A stretch of DNA of 7,145 nucleotides. Origin: Desulfobacterales bacterium. GTDB lineage: Bacteria > Desulfobacterota > Desulfobacteria > Desulfobacterales > UBA5852. Location of the stretch: contig JAERRP010000477.1 in the NCBI GenBank assembly GCA_016735415.1, forward strand, positions 1-7,145, written 5' to 3'. Under the pieces are notes generated by a model. It had not been told where the DNA came from. It saw only the letters and a program-made list of their open reading frames with translations, and ran no database searches. This document shows, piece after piece, positions 5,345 to 7,145 of this stretch. Position 1 is the stretch's first letter; the number at the start of each line of letters is the position of its first letter. A program made the position numbers and the translations under genes.

Positions 5345-6610
5345 ATGAAAGCAGCCAGAAACAGACGGGTGTTCGTCGTGGGATACGGCGCGGCCACCCC
5401 CTTGGGACGAACTTTCCCGGAAACGTGGAGTCGTGCCCGGCGGGGTGAGACCGGTTTTTGCAAAGTGACCCGCTGTGAGGTCCAAACGCGCAACGACGTG
5501 GTGGGTGAGATTCCGGACTGGACGCCGGGCGATCTCGATTTTGGGGACCGCAAGGAAGCCTATAACTGGAATGCGGATTTCGTTCTCCTGACCATGGCGG
5601 TTTGCAAGGAGGCCCTCGAAAACGCCGGCCTGACGATGGATACCGTCACCGGACCGCGCACGGCCTGCCTGATGGGATCGGCCCTGAACGGTACGGATGC
5701 CTACCGCATCGCCATGACCAACTACCTCGACCGGGGCCCGCTCAAGATCAGCCCCTACCTGCTGCCCAATCTTTGTGCCAATCTGCCGGCCGGCAAGGCG
5801 GGCATGCTGCTGGGGTTCACCGGACCCATTTTTTCACCACAGGGCGCCTGTGCTTCCGGCAATCATGCCATCGCCCTGGGCGCGCGCATGTTGCGCGACG
5901 GCGATTGTGATTTTGCGATTGTGGGTGGGGTCGAAACCTGCCTGATCCCCGAAATTATCCACGGTTTCGCCAATATGCTGGCCACCGTCAGTGTCGGTCC
6001 CAACGACCGTGCCTATAACGATCCCGGGCAGGCCTCGCGCCCCTTCAGCATCGACCGTAAGGGCATGGTGCTGTCCGAAGGTGCCGGTGCGCTGGTGCTG
6101 GCGGCCGATGAGGTCGTGGCCGCCCATGGACTGTCGGCACGGGCGGAAGTGCTCGGGGTCGGCTGGACCTCGGATGCCTATCATTTCACGCAGCCCAACG
6201 CGGCTACCATCGTGCGCGCCATCCGTGAAGCGATTGAGGATGCTGCGCTTTCACCGGACGATATTCAATACGTCAACGCCCACGGCACCTCCACGCTCAA
6301 GGGCGACCAGACCGAAATCGAATGCCTGCGGACGGTTTTCGGGTCCCGCCTGCCTGCGCTGCCGGTATCGTCCAATAAATCGCAGATCGGTCATTCGCTG
6401 GGGGCTGCGGCCGCCATCGAAGCGGCTCTGGCCATCGAGGGCATGCGCAACGATTTAATTTTACCAACCCTCAATTACCTTCCCGATCCTGATCTGGGCG
6501 ATGTGGATGTGGTCCCGAACCAGGCCCGCCGCCAGGCGCACGAGCTGGTGCTATCGAACGCCTTTGGCTTCGGTGGAACCAACTGCTGCATTGTCCTCAA
6601 GGGTGTTTGA
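5345..6610 (+). CDS. FabF-like beta-ketoacyl-ACP synthase (ketosynthase 2)
   Basis: 421 residues, complete. Active-site residues are Cys169 in PQGACASGNHAI, His313 (VNAHGTST), Lys345 (SNKSQIGH) and His350, so it too should be competent for decarboxylative condensation. The Cys neighbourhood (GACASG) differs from ketosynthase 1 (TACATG), and the gatekeeper loop is the usual FGFGGTN (407-413). These differences suggest the two enzymes accept different starters or chain lengths rather than being redundant; a KS/chain-length-factor pair is unlikely because neither has lost the Cys. Both share the segments S-D-A-x-H-F and NAHGTST, showing common ancestry. The ATG at 5345 is favoured by the N-terminal strand VFVVGYGAATPLG starting soon after it; the ribosome site is poor (CGAG directly before ATG). 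The preceding gap 5244-5344 shows only short A/T-rich inverted repeats. The thioesterase gene follows after a single base. Confidence 0.96.
   Translation: MKAARNRRVFVVGYGAATPLGRTFPETWSRARRGETGFCKVTRCEVQTRNDVVGEIPDWTPGDLDFGDRKEAYNWNADFVLLTMAVCKEALENAGLTMDTVTGPRTACLMGSALNGTDAYRIAMTNYLDRGPLKISPYLLPNLCANLPAGKAGMLLGFTGPIFSPQGACASGNHAIALGARMLRDGDCDFAIVGGVETCLIPEIIHGFANMLATVSVGPNDRAYNDPGQASRPFSIDRKGMVLSEGAGALVLAADEVVAAHGLSARAEVLGVGWTSDAYHFTQPNAATIVRAIREAIEDAALSPDDIQYVNAHGTSTLKGDQTEIECLRTVFGSRLPALPVSSNKSQIGHSLGAAAAIEAALAIEGMRNDLILPTLNYLPDPDLGDVDVVPNQARRQAHELVLSNAFGFGGTNCCIVLKGV
6599..6603 (+). promoter_or_regulatory. ribosome binding site of the thioesterase gene, inside the ketosynthase 2 gene
   Basis: AAGGG lies eight bases before the ATG at 6612, within the last codons of ketosynthase 2. 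It decides the thioesterase start and rules out in-frame starts further upstream that would run deep into the ketosynthase gene. Confidence 0.6.
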
Positions 6611-6611
6611 T

Positions 6612-7091
6612 ATGAAACCCCAACCCTTTCGCCCCCAACTGCTGAACGGTGAAAGCCCCTACGTACGCGATACAAACGACGGCCGGGTATGGCACCGCTG
6701 TTTGACACGGGTTCTTTATGCGGATACGGATCGCTCCCAGGTGGTTTATCACGGCAACTACCTGCGCTATTTTGAATACGGACGCGCGTCCCTGATGCGC
6801 GACGCCGGTTATCCCTACAAGGAAGTCGAGGCCAGCGGTTTTATTTACCCCATCATTGAAATCGGCCTGAAATACTCCCACCCCTTGCACTACGACGACC
6901 CCATCTGGGTGAACACGCGCCCCGGCGACAAGGAACGGGTGCGCCTGCAGTTCGATTACATCATTACCCACCGGGACGAGGGCCAGATCATCTGCAGGGG
7001 GTTTACGCGCCATTGCGCCACCAACACCAAAGGCGTGCCGGTGGGCATTGACGACCAGACGCTTCACCTATGGAAGACCTTTCCCCGATAG
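6612..7091 (+). CDS. 4HBT/YbgC-family hotdog acyl thioesterase
   Basis: 159 residues. The signature LYADTDRSQVVYHGNYLRYF (35-54) matches the YbgC/4-hydroxybenzoyl-CoA thioesterase pattern; Asp40 corresponds to the catalytic Asp (Asp17 of the Pseudomonas enzyme), and Tyr46-His47 and Asn49-Tyr50 are the conserved residues after it. The family hydrolyses acyl-CoA or acyl-ACP thioesters. In this operon it would release the finished chain from ACP, or clear stalled intermediates, as analogous thioesterases in aryl-polyene clusters are thought to do. About 25 residues precede the core hotdog fold, longer than typical YbgC (about 135 residues in total). There is no signal peptide, so it should be cytosolic. 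It starts one base after the ketosynthase 2 stop and overlaps the next gene by 22 bases, so it is co-translated with both. Confidence 0.92.
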   Translation: MKPQPFRPQLLNGESPYVRDTNDGRVWHRCLTRVLYADTDRSQVVYHGNYLRYFEYGRASLMRDAGYPYKEVEASGFIYPIIEIGLKYSHPLHYDDPIWVNTRPGDKERVRLQFDYIITHRDEGQIICRGFTRHCATNTKGVPVGIDDQTLHLWKTFPR

Positions 7092-7145
7092 CCGCACCGC
7101 ACCGCCGTGTCCTGACGATACCCAACGACGCCCGCCTGCACGATC
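7070..7145 (+). CDS. start of an unidentified gene (3' truncated by window edge)
   Basis: An open frame begins with ATG at 7070 and continues without a stop for 25 codons to the edge, in a different frame from the thioesterase it overlaps by 22 bases. The visible protein reads MEDLSPIAAPHRRV then LTIPNDARLHD. The overlap geometry is identical in length to that of the first two genes here, which supports translational coupling. There is no clear Shine-Dalgarno sequence. Too little is present to assign a family; the V-L-T-I-P-N-D start resembles the first strand of some small regulatory ATP-binding (anti-sigma-like) domains, but that is a weak impression only. Confidence 0.5.
   Translation, partial: MEDLSPIAAPHRRVLTIPNDARLHD

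Noticed and set aside
3993..6610. Classical KS/chain-length-factor pair of aromatic type II polyketide synthases
   Set aside because: Both proteins keep the active-site Cys; a chain-length factor would have lost it, usually to Gln.
6501..6611. Upstream in-frame extension of the thioesterase into ketosynthase 2
   Set aside because: It would overlap the KS by more than 100 bases with unlikely Arg/Trp-rich sequence; ATG 6612 has a good ribosome site and suits the family length.

Overview
The window is a stretch of one biosynthetic operon. Every credible gene is on the + strand: seven complete or nearly complete genes and one gene start, with overlaps or gaps of at most about 145 bases. GC-rich wobble positions, TTG/ATG starts and GGAGG-type ribosome sites suggest a GC-rich proteobacterium-like genome. 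The combination of radical SAM enzymes with a discrete type II fatty-acid/polyketide set resembles clusters I associate with Desulfobacterota (Deltaproteobacteria) and, for the ladderane hypothesis, anammox Planctomycetes. The taxonomic guess is inference only.

Layout: (i) 2-865, the C-terminal part of a B12-binding-type radical SAM enzyme whose N-terminus lies off the left edge; (ii) 844-1212, a FabZ/FabA-like hotdog dehydratase; (iii) 1358-1624, a free-standing acyl carrier protein; (iv) 1625-2743 and 2882-3880, two paralogous radical SAM enzymes with a cysteine-rich C-terminus; (v) 3993-5243 and 5345-6610, two different FabF-like ketosynthases, both with a complete Cys-His-Lys-His active site; (vi) 6612-7091, a 4-hydroxybenzoyl-CoA thioesterase/YbgC-like hotdog thioesterase; (vii) 7070 to the right edge, the first 25 codons of a further gene.

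How it may work together (inference): the ketosynthases extend an acyl chain on the ACP, the FabZ-like protein dehydrates it or binds hydroxyacyl intermediates, and the thioesterase releases or proofreads it. Three radical SAM enzymes would then do chemistry on the chain that ordinary fatty-acid enzymes cannot do, such as C-C bond formation, cyclisation, methylation or adenosylation. The general architecture matches gene sets proposed, but not biochemically proven, to make ladderane or related unusual lipids. An aryl-polyene-like pathway with radical SAM tailoring is the main alternative. No ketoreductase, acyltransferase, acyl-ligase or membrane exporter lies in the window, so the cluster must continue beyond one or both edges or borrow housekeeping enzymes.

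The non-coding gaps are short. The clearest non-coding element is a nested hairpin of about 19 base pairs (2785-2837) between the two radical SAM genes. Weaker potential hairpins lie before the ACP gene and before the first ketosynthase gene. I see no tRNA, rRNA, CRISPR array, insertion sequence or convincing Rho-independent terminator.
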